From assembly GCF_016125955.1 (NCBI RefSeq), contig NZ_JADEVE010000091.1, positions 30,220 to 94,219 of the forward strand: a stretch of DNA of 64,000 nt. The letters run 5' to 3'. The notes below the pieces were generated by a model. That model saw nothing but the letters and a program-made list of their open reading frames with translations. It was not told the DNA's origin and searched no databases. Below are positions 25,806 through 35,527 of the stretch, piece by piece (position 1 is the first letter of the stretch; each line of letters begins with the position of its first letter). Made by a program: the position numbers and the translations under genes. The stretch comes from Acetomicrobium sp. S15 = DSM 107314. Lineage in GTDB: Bacteria; Synergistota; Synergistia; Synergistales; Thermosynergistaceae.

Positions 25806-27239
25806 TTACTTTTCTTTGTCACTTTCTATCCCTAAAACTAGCCACTCATATTCTTCAACAAGTGTCTTTTTAAGTGTTGGAGCCATAAGAAGATAAATAA
25901 TCATTGCTATTATTAAGAATGTTATAAAAATTGCGTATTCGTACGGCCATATTAACGCTCCCGGCGAAAATGGTAGAATGAGGCTTAAAAAGAAGAATAT
26001 TGACGCACCAACTGCTATTATGCCAGTTAATATACCTCCTGGTGCCTTATAGGGACGATTCATCTTGGGTTCTTGCTTGCGCAAGATAATGTAGCTACAT
26101 GCTATATACAGATAGAAGAGCACGACAAAAGCAGAAGTTGCATCGAGGAACCACATTACGGCTGCTCTGCCTAAAAAAACGGCTATTATGGAAGCTATGA
26201 CTGAGATTGTTATTGGCAAAGTCGGTGTCCCATACTTTGGATGAAGTTTGGCAAAGCCTTTGGGGAAAAGCTTTCCTCTTGCCAATCCAAACAAAACCCT
26301 CGAGGAAGAGTAAAAAGAAGCTGAATATGTCGTTACTATTCCTATGATACCTAAGAACAAAACTATGTAAAAACCAGCCTGGCCCCATGTTCTGGCTACT
26401 GCAGAAGCAGCAGGTAGGCTTAAATTTGGCAGTTCGCTTTTGGGTATTTGAAAAGCTATCATACATCCGATCAACATATACCATATTGTGCCGACGATAA
26501 TTGACCCTTGAATTAAACGGGCTAATTTTTTAGGTTCAGCTTTATATTCTTCGGCTGCTTGTGGAATCATGTCGAATCCTATATAAAAAAACCCGGCTAA
26601 GGCCAAAATCGATACTATTCCTTTTATAGGACTAAGGTTACCCCACATATTTTCTACAAAAAATGCAGGATTGCCTTTGTAGAGGCTTATACCTACAGTG
26701 CAAAATCCTAATACTATGAAGATGACGATCATTACAGTTTGCACAATGCCGTAAAGCTTTGCTCCTACATAATTTATTCCATACCATAGAAACGATACAA
26801 GAACGCCCAATATCACTTGTGGTAAGTAAACTTTAAAGCCTGCCACTGTGTATAGCGGCATCACTTCGAAGACGTGTGGCCATAAAGTCGCAAAAATTAC
26901 AGGTATAGAGACCGCCTCGAACATCAACAGCGCGATATAGCTAATAGCCATAAAGCATCCGCACCAATATGCGTGTTTTACCCCTAAAGCCCTTAGGGTA
27001 AAGGCAAATCCTCCTGCCGTTACTGGCATACTCGAGGACAATTCTCCACAAGTTAAGCCTATGGTTAACATCAGCGTGCCGCCTATTGCAAAGCCTAAGA
27101 TAAGCCCCAGCACGCCAGCTTTTTGAATCATGCCTCCGAAAGCTACTATCCAGCCCCATCCTATTAAAGCGCCAAGGCCAGTTGCCAATACATCCATGGA
27201 CGAAAGTGCCTTTTTCAATACGGCTCTTTCTTCCCTCAT
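25806..27239 (-). CDS. APC-superfamily amino-acid permease
   Basis: Amino-acid or polyamine transporter of 477 residues with twelve predicted membrane spans. The first span region LATGLGALIGWGWIVAFGGMI is the usual APC glycine motif, and FFYIGFDMIPQAAEEYK near the middle matches the family. ATG 27239 follows AAGGGGGG by about 8 bases; the longer frame to 27263 is less likely. It is visibly more A+T-rich than its neighbours, which suggests a different origin. The upstream class III aminotransferase on the same strand points to uptake of an omega-amino acid such as GABA or ornithine, but this is inference. Confidence 0.85.
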   Translation of the reverse strand: MREERAVLKKALSSMDVLATGLGALIGWGWIVAFGGMIQKAGVLGLILGFAIGGTLMLTIGLTCGELSSSMPVTAGGFAFTLRALGVKHAYWCGCFMAISYIALLMFEAVSIPVIFATLWPHVFEVMPLYTVAGFKVYLPQVILGVLVSFLWYGINYVGAKLYGIVQTVMIVIFIVLGFCTVGISLYKGNPAFFVENMWGNLSPIKGIVSILALAGFFYIGFDMIPQAAEEYKAEPKKLARLIQGSIIVGTIWYMLIGCMIAFQIPKSELPNLSLPAASAVARTWGQAGFYIVLFLGIIGIVTTYSASFYSSSRVLFGLARGKLFPKGFAKLHPKYGTPTLPITISVIASIIAVFLGRAAVMWFLDATSAFVVLFYLYIACSYIILRKQEPKMNRPYKAPGGILTGIIAVGASIFFFLSLILPFSPGALIWPYEYAIFITFLIIAMIIYLLMAPTLKKTLVEEYEWLVLGIESDKEK

Positions 27240-27270
27240 GCAAGTTGCCCCCCTTGTCGTCATTGATTTA

Positions 27271-27344
27271 TTGTCCCCTGAGAGGTTTGCTTTGCGTTAG
27301 GCATTTAGCACAAAGCTTAACGCAACACGTCTCTCAGGGGGCAA
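27271..27344 (-). other. Intercistronic hairpin between aminotransferase and permease
   Basis: Outer arms TTGTCCCCTGAGAG and CTCTCAGGGGGCAA pair with one bulge; inner arms TGCGTTA and TAACGCA can pair as well. On the - strand it is followed by only a mixed A/T stretch, so partial termination or message stabilisation is more likely than full termination. Confidence 0.5.
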
Positions 27345-27358
27345 TAGAGTGGATTTGT

Positions 27359-28693
27359 TTATGCTTGCGCTATGGCTTTTTCTAAGATATCTAATCCAGC
27401 CTGAAGCTGCGATTCAGTTATTACCAAAGGCGTTAGCAAACGGATAACATTATCTCTGATGCCGGTTTTTAGGACCACCAAGCCATGTTCCCAGCAGAAT
27501 CTTTGAATCTTAGACACTTCCTCTTTGGCGGGTTCTTTGGTCTTTTTGTCCTTTACGAACTCTATAGCCACCATTGCCCCTCTGCCGCGGATGTCGCCGA
27601 CTATGGGATATTTTTCTTTCCATGGGTTCATGCGCTCCATACATACCTTGCCAATTTGGTTGGCCTTATCGGCGAAATTATCCCTCTGCATGATTTCTAT
27701 GACTTTTAAGCCTGCAACCGCAGCCAGTGGGCTTCCTCCAAACGTTCCACCTATGCCACCGCCATGAACAGAATCAGCTATATCGGCGCGTGCAGTTATG
27801 GCAGCAAGGGGTATCCCGGCAGCTATTGACTTGGCAGTCGTTACGATGTCGGGGTATACATCCCAGTAGTTGGTAGCGAACATTTTGCCTGTCCTGCAAA
27901 AGCCCGTCTGGATCTCATCGGCAATGAGCAATATTCCGTACTTGTCGCATATATTCCTGAGCTCTTTGCAAAATTCATCAGGAGGAATTACAAAACCTGC
28001 CTCTCCTTGGATGGGCTCAATGAGTATAGCAGCTACCTCTTCTGCAGCTACCTCTTCAAGGAAGAAATCCTCAAAGCACTTGGCGCAAAAGAGGTCACAG
28101 CTTTGTCTTTCTTGGCCATAAGGGCAACGATAGCAGTAGGGGAAGGGGATGCGATGAATACCAGGGGCAAAGGGACCGAAGCCGAACTTATACGGTTTGA
28201 CTTTGCTGGTCAGTGTCATGGTAAGCAGAGTACGTCCGTGGAAAGCGCCCGTAAAGGTTATTATCTCCGTCCTCTTGGTAAATTTGCGAGCGATCTTGAC
28301 GGCGTTTTCGACCGCTTCCGCGCCGGAGTTGACGAAGAGCGTTTTCTTTTTAAAATTCCCTGGAATGACGGCGTTTAGCTTTTCTGCAAGGCGTATATAC
28401 GGTTCATAAGGCACGCAGTTTATTTGAGAGTGGAAGAACTTGTCAGCCTGCTCTTTGACAGCTTGGACGACTTCTGGGTGGCTATAACCCACATTCAGTA
28501 TGGATATCCCGCCGGCAAAATCGATGAACACATTCCCGTCGACATCCTCAAATAGCGCTCCTTCGCCGCGCTTGATGAAGACAGGAGCAGCAGAAGTGAT
28601 CGCCTTAGGCACGTTTTCTTCCATTACCTTGAGAAGCTCCCTCGACTTGGGTCCTGGAAGTTCGGTAACCACCTTGGGGCCGCTCAGTGCCAT
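27359..28693 (-). CDS. gabT: Class III aminotransferase, 4-aminobutyrate aminotransferase type
   Basis: PLP enzyme moving the amino group of an omega-amino acid (GABA in the best-known members) to 2-oxoglutarate. The 444 residues include NSGAEAVENAVKIARKFTKR (given in part), ITFTGAFHGRT, LLIADEIQTGFCRTGKMF with the cofactor Asp, and the PLP lysine in TTAKSIAAGIPL. An insertion PYCYRCPYGQERQSCDLFC brings four cysteines close together, which is known in some bacterial GABA aminotransferases. ATG 28693 follows AGGAGG by 8 bases. It precedes the APC permease by 119 bp, fitting an import-and-transaminate pair. Confidence 0.82.
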   Translation of the reverse strand: MALSGPKVVTELPGPKSRELLKVMEENVPKAITSAAPVFIKRGEGALFEDVDGNVFIDFAGGISILNVGYSHPEVVQAVKEQADKFFHSQINCVPYEPYIRLAEKLNAVIPGNFKKKTLFVNSGAEAVENAVKIARKFTKRTEIITFTGAFHGRTLLTMTLTSKVKPYKFGFGPFAPGIHRIPFPYCYRCPYGQERQSCDLFCAKCFEDFFLEEVAAEEVAAILIEPIQGEAGFVIPPDEFCKELRNICDKYGILLIADEIQTGFCRTGKMFATNYWDVYPDIVTTAKSIAAGIPLAAITARADIADSVHGGGIGGTFGGSPLAAVAGLKVIEIMQRDNFADKANQIGKVCMERMNPWKEKYPIVGDIRGRGAMVAIEFVKDKKTKEPAKEEVSKIQRFCWEHGLVVLKTGIRDNVIRLLTPLVITESQLQAGLDILEKAIAQA

Positions 28694-28902
28694 CACACAC
28701 ACCTCCTGTTATTTATAGAGATCTTAAAGATTGCAATTTAAAATAAACTAAACCTTATCAAACTAAAGCTCAGGCTTTAGAGTTAGCTACTGCACAAGCA
28801 GAGTTAACTTTCAATTGGCTATATTTAGCTTATACATAAGAAGGCACTTGTCAAGGCCACGAGGGAAGCTCTTGGGTTTTAAAGTTAAAAAATAGCTTTT
28901 AT

Positions 28903-30216
28903 TTAAGATTTTTGAGAGAGTTTTTGTCCGAAATCGATGGCATTTTTGAAGCTCAGGTTTATGGTCAGGACCGGCAAGAAATAGAGCGCAACTTTTAAGA
29001 GATCGAACTTCATGCCGAAGACCCTCCGTAAAATAGAGCCTCTTGAGTAAAACTCCTTCCACGCCCACGTAGCCCCTTCGTCCAGCTCTTCCGGCGACAT
29101 CTGGGCGGGCTTGAAGACCACGTGCCCCATGTCGTATTTCGACCAGTCAGTGTCTATGATGCGATTTTCCGAATAGAGCTTTTCATAAAACCTGGTTCCT
29201 GGCAAAGGGGTAAGGATGCTGAATTGGGCGAGGTCTATCTTCGCGTCGTATACGAAATCCACAGTCCTCTTAAAGACGTCTCTGTCGTCGCTGTCGAAGC
29301 CGAATATGAAGGCGCCTAGCACCACGATGCCGTGGTCGTGGAGCCGCCTCACGTTAGCCTTGAACTCCTCGATCTTGTTGTGCGACTTGCCGATCTCTCC
29401 CATGCTCTCCTTCGAGACCGTTTCAAAGCCCATAAACAGGCCTACGCAACCGCTCTTTTCTGCGAGCTCCAACAGCTCCTGGTCTTCGGCTATGTTTACG
29501 GAGGCTTGTCCGGCCCACTTGATTTTCAGCGGAGCCAGAGCCTTGAATAGCTCCTTGCTATACCCCCTGTTGCCGGCGACGTTGTCGTCCATGAAGCCTA
29601 TAAGCCGCTTGCCCATATGTTCAATCGAGCGGACGACGTCTTCTACGGGCCGGTGGCGGTATCTTTTTCCGAAGACATTAGAGACGGAGCAAAAAGCGCA
29701 GTCAAAAGGACAACCTCTGCTTGTCTGTATGGTGCTTGTTATATAGTATGCTCCTTTTTTGTATAGGTCGCGTCTCGGTTCGGGCAGGTTGGCAAGGTCG
29801 GGCGGGTTTTCGTTGAAGTAAAACTTTTCCAAGCTTCCTTTTTTAAAGTCATCGATCAACCTTTGCCATGAACCTTCTGCTTCTCCAATAACGACAGCGT
29901 CGCAGTGCTGGATCGCTTCTTCGGGAAGAGCTGATGGATGCGGTCCTCCCAAAACAACTTTGGCTCCGCGAGATTTAAATTTGCGGGCAATCTCATAGGC
30001 CCGAGGGGCGACGGCAGTCATCACGCTTATGCCGACCAAGTCAGCTGTGTCGTCGTAATTGAGAGGCTCCACGTGCTCGTCCAAAATGGAGACCTCTATG
30101 TCCGGCTTGGTCAAGGCCGCTATGGTGCTCAAGCCAAGCGGCGGCAATTTGAAGGCGCGCCCCAATCTCTTGGCGTAGTAGACGTCTTTGCCCGGCGAGA
30201 TCAATAAAATCCTCAT
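28903..30216 (-). CDS. B12-binding-type radical SAM protein
   Basis: 437 residues. The N-terminal 1-125 look like a cobalamin-binding Rossmann domain (LLISPGKDVYYAK, VVLGGPHPSALPEEA), although the usual DxHxxG is only partly kept as DEHVE. The radical SAM core follows with the [4Fe-4S] cysteines C169, C173 and C176 (RGCPFDCAFCSV) and FGFDSDDRDVFKRTVDF. Members are methyltransferases or C-C bond-forming enzymes acting on lipids, pterins or natural products. There are no biosynthetic neighbours, so the substrate is unknown. ATG 30216 has an AAGGA upstream. Confidence 0.82.
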   Translation of the reverse strand: MRILLISPGKDVYYAKRLGRAFKLPPLGLSTIAALTKPDIEVSILDEHVEPLNYDDTADLVGISVMTAVAPRAYEIARKFKSRGAKVVLGGPHPSALPEEAIQHCDAVVIGEAEGSWQRLIDDFKKGSLEKFYFNENPPDLANLPEPRRDLYKKGAYYITSTIQTSRGCPFDCAFCSVSNVFGKRYRHRPVEDVVRSIEHMGKRLIGFMDDNVAGNRGYSKELFKALAPLKIKWAGQASVNIAEDQELLELAEKSGCVGLFMGFETVSKESMGEIGKSHNKIEEFKANVRRLHDHGIVVLGAFIFGFDSDDRDVFKRTVDFVYDAKIDLAQFSILTPLPGTRFYEKLYSENRIIDTDWSKYDMGHVVFKPAQMSPEELDEGATWAWKEFYSRGSILRRVFGMKFDLLKVALYFLPVLTINLSFKNAIDFGQKLSQKS

Positions 30217-30272
30217 TTAATTAATCGTCCTTCCTAAATATGTTTTTTGTAGGCCGCAGCGAGCGAGTCAGC

Positions 30273-31757
30273 CTAAAGGGCTGCCATTTCGTTGAAGGCC
30301 GCGATCTTCTCGTCGATGATCGGGGTCATCCTGTGGATGCTGCCCCAGTATTCGTCGGCGTCATACCATTGAGCGTTCAGTTCCTCAGGGTCTTTGCCCT
30401 GTTGTTCTACCCAGGTGTAATACTTCAGGTTGTGGATGGCCTTGCGATCGTAATACGTGAGCTCTTTGACCCAATCCACCGATAGGCTCAGTATGTGCCT
30501 GTTGTAATCGACGGCGGCATCTGTTTCGCTGTAAGGTCCCTGTTCTTCTTCCATCTCTTTCAAGCGCGATCCGTAGAGTTCCACCGAATCGGTAAACACC
30601 GTGAGGATTATGTCTCTTTCGGTGAGCTCGTAATATTTTGCCATCTTTACCGCGGCGATGAGGTTGGCGGCGCCAGAGATGCCCATAAGCGGCAGGTTTT
30701 CGATGACCTGTGGCGAAAGGCCGCGCTTTCTGAGGTAGGCCTTCCCCGCAGGAGCGTTGAAGAGCCTGATCGCGGCCATGCAGTCCGCGTCGTCTACAGC
30801 TATGACCATGTCGGTGTTTTTCACGTTGTGGATCCACGGGACGTGTTTGTCGCCGATCCCCTCGATCCGGTGGGCGCCGAAGCCGTTTAGAAGCAATGTG
30901 GGGCACTGGAGCGCCTCGCCGACGGCCAGCGAGCTTGCGGGGTAGAGTCTTTTTAGATAGTCTCCGCAGCCGAGCGTGCCCGCCGATCCCGATGTGAGCG
31001 CCAAGCCGCAAAAACGGCTCTTGCTGTCCATGAGCTGGCTTAGGACCTCTTCCATGGCGTGCCCGGTAACTTCGTAGTGCCACAGGTAATTTCCGAACTC
31101 CTCGAATTGGTTGAATACGACCACGTCGTCCCTGTTGCAGCGAAGCTCCCCGGCTTTGTCGAAGATCTCCTTCACGTTGCTCTCGCCGCCGGGTGTAGTG
31201 ATGACCTCTCCAGCGACGCTTTTGAGCCATTCGAAGCGCTCGCGACTCATCCCCTCGGGCAGTATGGCTACGGAGTCGCACCCCAAAAGCTGCGCGGTGT
31301 AAGCTCCGCCACGGCAGTAGTTTCCCGTGGACGGCCAGACCGCCTTTTGCCTCGTCGGATCGAATTGACCCGTCACGAGGCGCGAAACCAGACATGCGTA
31401 GGCAGCTCCCACCTTGTGACAACCCGTGGGAAACCACTTTCCCACCAGCGCCACGATCTTCGCCTTCACGCCGGTTAAAAGGGGCGGCAGCTCCACGAAG
31501 TTTACACCGCCGTAGAGACCGCCTCGTTCTATGGGCTCATTTTTCCAGGTGATCCTGAAGAGGTTTGCCGGGTCTGTGTCCCAGAGCCGGACGCATTTCA
31601 GCCGCTCCTTTATCTCCTGCGGGACCTTGCTCGGATCCTTCATCTGCTCGAAGGTCGGCAGGACGACACCTCTTTCCTTCGCCCGCTCGACGGCGCGGCG
31701 AAGGCCTTCTTCGTTCACGGTCAAATCGAACCCAGCGATCGCCGAAGGCCGTGTCAT
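30273..31757 (-). CDS. Fold-type II PLP-dependent enzyme of unknown substrate
   Basis: 494 residues of the cysteine synthase/threonine synthase fold. The likely PLP lysine is in [14 protein letters not shown], the cofactor-phosphate or asparagine loop in [18 protein letters not shown], and the glycine loop in [16 protein letters not shown]. It is longer than cysteine synthase, with an extra 70-residue N-terminus and a 100-residue C-terminal extension rich in Tyr and Trp. Its start overlaps the glyA stop by 4 bp, so it is translationally coupled to serine hydroxymethyltransferase; serine, threonine or a related hydroxy-amino acid is therefore a reasonable guess as substrate. Confidence 0.7.
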   Translation of the reverse strand: MTRPSAIAGFDLTVNEEGLRRAVERAKERGVVLPTFEQMKDPSKVPQEIKERLKCVRLWDTDPANLFRITWKNEPIERGGLYGGVNFVELPPLLTGVKAKIVALVGKWFPTGCHKVGAAYACLVSRLVTGQFDPTRQKAVWPSTGNYCRGGAYTAQLLGCDSVAILPEGMSRERFEWLKSVAGEVITTPGGESNVKEIFDKAGELRCNRDDVVVFNQFEEFGNYLWHYEVTGHAMEEVLSQLMDSKSRFCGLALTSGSAGTLGCGDYLKRLYPASSLAVGEALQCPTLLLNGFGAHRIEGIGDKHVPWIHNVKNTDMVIAVDDADCMAAIRLFNAPAGKAYLRKRGLSPQVIENLPLMGISGAANLIAAVKMAKYYELTERDIILTVFTDSVELYGSRLKEMEEEQGPYSETDAAVDYNRHILSLSVDWVKELTYYDRKAIHNLKYYTWVEQQGKDPEELNAQWYDADEYWGSIHRMTPIIDEKIAAFNEMAAL

Positions 31758-33025
31758 ATGCCGAGGCCTTCGTAGATGGGGAATGCCCGACAGAGCTCTT
31801 TCACCTCTCCTTTTACCTTCAAAAGTGCCTTTTCGTCGTCGATAGCATTTGCCACCCTATCCATCCAATCGGCTATGACCTTCATCTCGCGCTCTCCAAA
31901 GCCTCTCGTGGTGACCGCCGGCGTTCCGACGCGGATGCCGCTCGTGACGAAGGGGCTTTGGGTATCGAAGGGGATGGTCTCCTTGTTTACTGTAATGCCA
32001 GCCTTGTCCAGGGCGGCTTCGAAGTCTTTGCCCGTTATGCCGCGCTCCGTAAGATCGACGACTATCAGGTGGTTGTCCGTGCCGCCGGATACGAGTCGAA
32101 AGCTCTTTTGTAATAACGCCTCTGCGAGGGCTTTCGCATTCTTGACGATTTTTTTCTGGTAATCCTTGAACTCAGGCTTTAAGGCCTCCTGGAAAGCTAC
32201 GGCCTTGGCCGCTATGATGTGCATCAACGGGCCGCCCTGCATGCCCGGAAAGACGGTTTTGTCTACAGCCTTGGCGTGCTCCTGTCGGCACATTATCATG
32301 CCGCCTCTGGGACCGCGCAAAGTCTTATGCGTCGTCGTGGTGACGAAATCGCAAAAGGGGATGGGGTCCTTGTGAAGGCCGGTCGCTATCAGCCCAGCTA
32401 TGTGGGCTATGTCGAACATGAGGTAGGCGCCGACCTCGTCAGCTATCTTGCGGAAGCGTTCGGCGTCTATCTCCCTCGGATACGCGCTTGCGCCGCAGAC
32501 GATCATCTTGGGCTTGTGTTCGGCGGCCAACCTCGCCACCTGGTCGAAGTCGATGGTTTCCGTATCCCTCGTCACGCCGTAGTGGGCCACGTTGTAGAGC
32601 TGGCCTGAGAAATTGACGGGGCTTCCGTGGGTCAGGTGCCCTCCGTGGGCGAGGTCCATGGCCAATATCGTATCTCCCGGCTTGAGCACCGAGAAATATA
32701 CTGCCATGTTCGCCTGGGAGCCGGAGTGGGGTTGGACGTTCGCGTGATCGCAGCCGAAGAGTTCCTTTGCCCTGTCGCGGGCGAGATCTTCGGCCCGATC
32801 CACAGCCTCACATCCGCCGTAATACCGCCTGCCGGGGTAGCCTTCGGCATATTTGTTCGTCAGCACCGACCCCATGGCAGCCAGCACAGCAGGCGAGACC
32901 ACGTTTTCGGAGGCGATCAACTCAATCCCTTCGCGCTCTCGCTTCAACTCGGCGTTTAACACGTCGGCGATAGCCGGGTCTACCTGTCTTAAGAGTTCAT
33001 ATGCTCTCGGGAACACTCTCTCCAC
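31754..33025 (-). CDS. glyA: Serine hydroxymethyltransferase
   Basis: PLP enzyme interconverting serine and glycine with tetrahydrofolate. The 423 residues carry [36 protein letters not shown], the PLP lysine in [14 protein letters not shown], and [14 protein letters not shown]. Length and motifs are standard. The start is GTG. A possible start two or three residues away cannot be excluded. It overlaps the downstream PLP enzyme by 4 bp. No glycine riboswitch was recognised in the upstream 300 bp. Confidence 0.95.
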   Translation of the reverse strand: MERVFPRAYELLRQVDPAIADVLNAELKREREGIELIASENVVSPAVLAAMGSVLTNKYAEGYPGRRYYGGCEAVDRAEDLARDRAKELFGCDHANVQPHSGSQANMAVYFSVLKPGDTILAMDLAHGGHLTHGSPVNFSGQLYNVAHYGVTRDTETIDFDQVARLAAEHKPKMIVCGASAYPREIDAERFRKIADEVGAYLMFDIAHIAGLIATGLHKDPIPFCDFVTTTTHKTLRGPRGGMIMCRQEHAKAVDKTVFPGMQGGPLMHIIAAKAVAFQEALKPEFKDYQKKIVKNAKALAEALLQKSFRLVSGGTDNHLIVVDLTERGITGKDFEAALDKAGITVNKETIPFDTQSPFVTSGIRVGTPAVTTRGFGEREMKVIADWMDRVANAIDDEKALLKVKGEVKELCRAFPIYEGLGI

Positions 33026-33344
33026 CGTCCTTACCCTCGTGATTATGGGGACAAATAAAGCGCTAAAAAACCCACTGCACCGCTACAACCTCTGAACGAA
33101 GAGTAGCGAAGCGGCGTACGATGGTTGCTTTTAAGATATAATACCTCAACTGCGCCACCTGCGTCCAATGAGTTGTCGTTTCGCGGTGCCTTTATAGCGC
33201 CGATTTGTACGGGCGAGGCAAAGAGAAACGAAAAACGGGGGCAGCGCCTTGCCCCCGCAGTTTCGGGCTCAACTCCCATCGACGGGCTTCGAAAAGAACC
33301 GCAACCGTCCCGTTGGCGCGTGGCGCGTTATTCGAGAAGGGCGC
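33026..33344. other. Gap between ilvB end and glyA start
   Basis: No gene is seen. It contains the ilv-leu terminator (33228-33257) and, on the - strand, a -10-like TATTAT at 33138-33143 without a clear -35 that could serve glyA. Confidence 0.5.
33228..33257 (-). terminator. Intrinsic terminator of the ilv-leu operon
   Basis: Arms CGGGGGCA and TGCCCCCG with a 6-base loop are followed on the - strand by GTTTTTCGTTTC. It lies about 90 bp after the ilvB stop and closes the branched-chain operon. Confidence 0.8.
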
Positions 33345-35006
33345 TCAAGATTTGACCGCGAGGCTGTGGATGAAGTCCGTGAGGCTGCGCCCCGGCGGCA
33401 CCATCGGCATGACGAGCTCTTCCCTCGGCACGAGGATGTCCACCAAGGCCGGCCCCTCGCAGGAGAGCGCTGCATCGATGGCGCCTTCTACTTCCGATGC
33501 GATCTCCGCCCTCCATCCTTTGACCCCATAACCCTGGGCGAGCTTCGCGAAATCGCAAGGGGAGTCGGTGAGCGTTTCCGCATATCGGCGATCCCAGAAG
33601 AGCTCTTGCCACTGCCTTACCATTCCTAAAGAGCTGTTGTTGAAGACGAACACCTTGACCGGCAGGTTGTATCTGGCGCACGTCTCGAGCTCTTGGGCGT
33701 TCATCAATATGCTACCATCGCCGGCTATGCATATGACGCGCTCGCCCGGACGCGCCATACTTGCGCCCACCGCAGCAGGCAGTCCGAACCCCATAGTCCC
33801 CAGGCCGCCAGAGGTTATGAAAGTGCGTGGGGCCTCTACCTGCCAATAGAGGGCTGCCCACATTTGGTGCTGTCCCACCTCCGTGGTAACTACTGTTTTG
33901 GCGCTCACGCGGCTGCGCAGCGCCTTGAGGGTGAAGGCCGGCAGCAGATCTTCGTCTAACGGGTAAGCCTCTCTCCAGGACTCGATCTCCTCAAACCAAT
34001 GCCTGCGGCTCGGGTGCGGCCTTAAATCCTCGGTCAAAAGCCTTAGGACTTTTTGCGCGTCTCCCACGAGCGGGAAGTGGGCGCGGACGTTTTTGTCTAT
34101 CTCGGCGGGATCTAGATCTAAGTGTATGACCTTAGCGAGCGGGGCGAACGTTGCGGCGAAGCCGGTGGTGCGGTCCGAAAACTTGGTCCCTACGGCCACG
34201 AGCAGGTCGGCTCGCGATGCGGCCAAGTTTGCCTCCGGCCTGCCGTGCATCCCCATCATACCCAAAAAGAGGCGGTGGCTCTCGGGGAATACCCCCTTGC
34301 CCATGAGCGTGCACGATACGGGAATCTCTCCGGCCTCGGCGAAGGCGATCAGCTCATCGGTTGCACCGGAGGCGATGACGCCGCCCCCGGCCAGTATGAG
34401 CGGGCGCTCCGCGCGCGATAGGGCATCTCTTGCGCCTTGAAGGGTGCTCAGTTCTTCGGCGTATGGGCGATAGCCTGGCAAATCTATTTTTGGAGGGTAG
34501 AGGAAGTCGGCCTCTTCTTGCTGGACGTCGGAGGGGAGCGTTATGAGCACCGGCCCTGGCCTTCCTGTCGTGGCTATGTAAAATGACGCCCTCAATACGG
34601 ACGGAAGCTCGCTGGCGGAGCGCACCAAGAAGTTATGTTTCGTTACGGGCATGGAAGAGCCGTATATGTCGGCTTCCTGGAAAGCGTCGCTTCCTATTAG
34701 GTGCCTTGCCACTTGGCCCGCTATCACGACGAGCGGGATCGAATCCATATATGCCGTGGCCAAGCCCGTGAGGGCGTTCATAGCTCCTGGTCCAGAGGTG
34801 ACGATGCATACGCCGGGCTTGCCGGTAACCCTGGCGTAACCGTCGGCGGCGTGGCAGGCCGCCTGCTCGTGACGGGCCAAGATGTGAGTGATGGAAGAAT
34901 CATAGAGGGCGTCGTATAGAGGAATCACGGCGCCTCCCGGGATGCCGAATGCCACCTCCGCTCCCTCGAGCTCCAAAGCCCTAACCACCATCTGCGCACC
35001 CTTCAT
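33345..35006 (-). CDS. ilvB: Acetolactate synthase catalytic subunit
   Basis: Thiamine-diphosphate enzyme making 2-acetolactate or 2-aceto-2-hydroxybutyrate. The 553 residues show the activating Glu in ILARHEQAACHAADGYAR, the FAD/Pyr-domain VCIVTSGPGAMN, and the TPP motif GDGSILMNAQELETCARYN. ATG 35006 has GAGGAG 7 bases upstream; a TTG at 35021 overlapping leuD is less good. Last gene of the operon, 11 bp after leuD. The regulatory subunit ilvN is the first gene, so the two subunits are separated by four genes. Confidence 0.95.
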   Translation of the reverse strand: MKGAQMVVRALELEGAEVAFGIPGGAVIPLYDALYDSSITHILARHEQAACHAADGYARVTGKPGVCIVTSGPGAMNALTGLATAYMDSIPLVVIAGQVARHLIGSDAFQEADIYGSSMPVTKHNFLVRSASELPSVLRASFYIATTGRPGPVLITLPSDVQQEEADFLYPPKIDLPGYRPYAEELSTLQGARDALSRAERPLILAGGGVIASGATDELIAFAEAGEIPVSCTLMGKGVFPESHRLFLGMMGMHGRPEANLAASRADLLVAVGTKFSDRTTGFAATFAPLAKVIHLDLDPAEIDKNVRAHFPLVGDAQKVLRLLTEDLRPHPSRRHWFEEIESWREAYPLDEDLLPAFTLKALRSRVSAKTVVTTEVGQHQMWAALYWQVEAPRTFITSGGLGTMGFGLPAAVGASMARPGERVICIAGDGSILMNAQELETCARYNLPVKVFVFNNSSLGMVRQWQELFWDRRYAETLTDSPCDFAKLAQGYGVKGWRAEIASEVEGAIDAALSCEGPALVDILVPREELVMPMVPPGRSLTDFIHSLAVKS

Positions 35007-35017
35007 CTTCAAGCTCC

Positions 35018-35527
35018 TCAAGCCTCCTTCTCTTTTAGCCTCTCTCTTACGTAAGGCACGAGTCCGCCCACCTCTATCAGGTGCCGCAGAAACGGCGGAT
35101 AAGAGGTGGCGCGGTATGTCTCGCCCTTGCTCAAGTTTTTGATGATGCCGGCGGAGGGGTCCACTTCGACCTCGTCGCCGGCGGATATCCCGTTAACCGC
35201 CTCGCTCGACTCGAATATGGGCAGCCCCACGTTTATGGCATTGCGGAAAAATATGCGGGCGAACGACGCCGCTATGACGCAGGAGACACCCGCGCCCTTC
35301 AGTGCCAAGGGGGCATGCTCGCGGCTGGAGCCGCAACCGAAGTTTTCGCCCCCCACGACCACATCGCCCGGCCTCATCTTTTTGATGAACTCCGGGTCTA
35401 AGTCCTCCATGGAGTGGCGCCCCAACTCTTCGGGATCGCTCGTCACTAGGTATCTCGCGGGGATTATGACGTCTGTGTCGACATCGTTGCCGTATACCCA
35501 TGCCTTACCGCGCAGCTTCTCGCTCAT
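35018..35527 (-). CDS. leuD: 3-isopropylmalate dehydratase small subunit
   Basis: 169 residues, the short LeuD form common in thermophiles and archaea, forming a heterodimer with LeuC to isomerise 2- to 3-isopropylmalate. Motifs: GNDVDTDVIIPARYL, GENFGCGSSREHAPLALKGAG (given in part as GCGSSREHAP) and FFRNAINVGLP. The start overlaps the leuC stop by 4 bp. Confidence 0.95.
   Translation of the reverse strand: MSEKLRGKAWVYGNDVDTDVIIPARYLVTSDPEELGRHSMEDLDPEFIKKMRPGDVVVGGENFGCGSSREHAPLALKGAGVSCVIAASFARIFFRNAINVGLPIFESSEAVNGISAGDEVEVDPSAGIIKNLSKGETYRATSYPPFLRHLIEVGGLVPYVRERLKEKEA

Noticed and set aside
30385..31437. 350-residue frame on the - strand inside the PLP enzyme gene
   Set aside because: Arg/His/Gly-rich out-of-frame translation of the real gene on the same strand.
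33026..33227. Glycine riboswitch ahead of glyA
   Set aside because: No paired glycine aptamer pattern could be recognised by eye in the upstream sequence.
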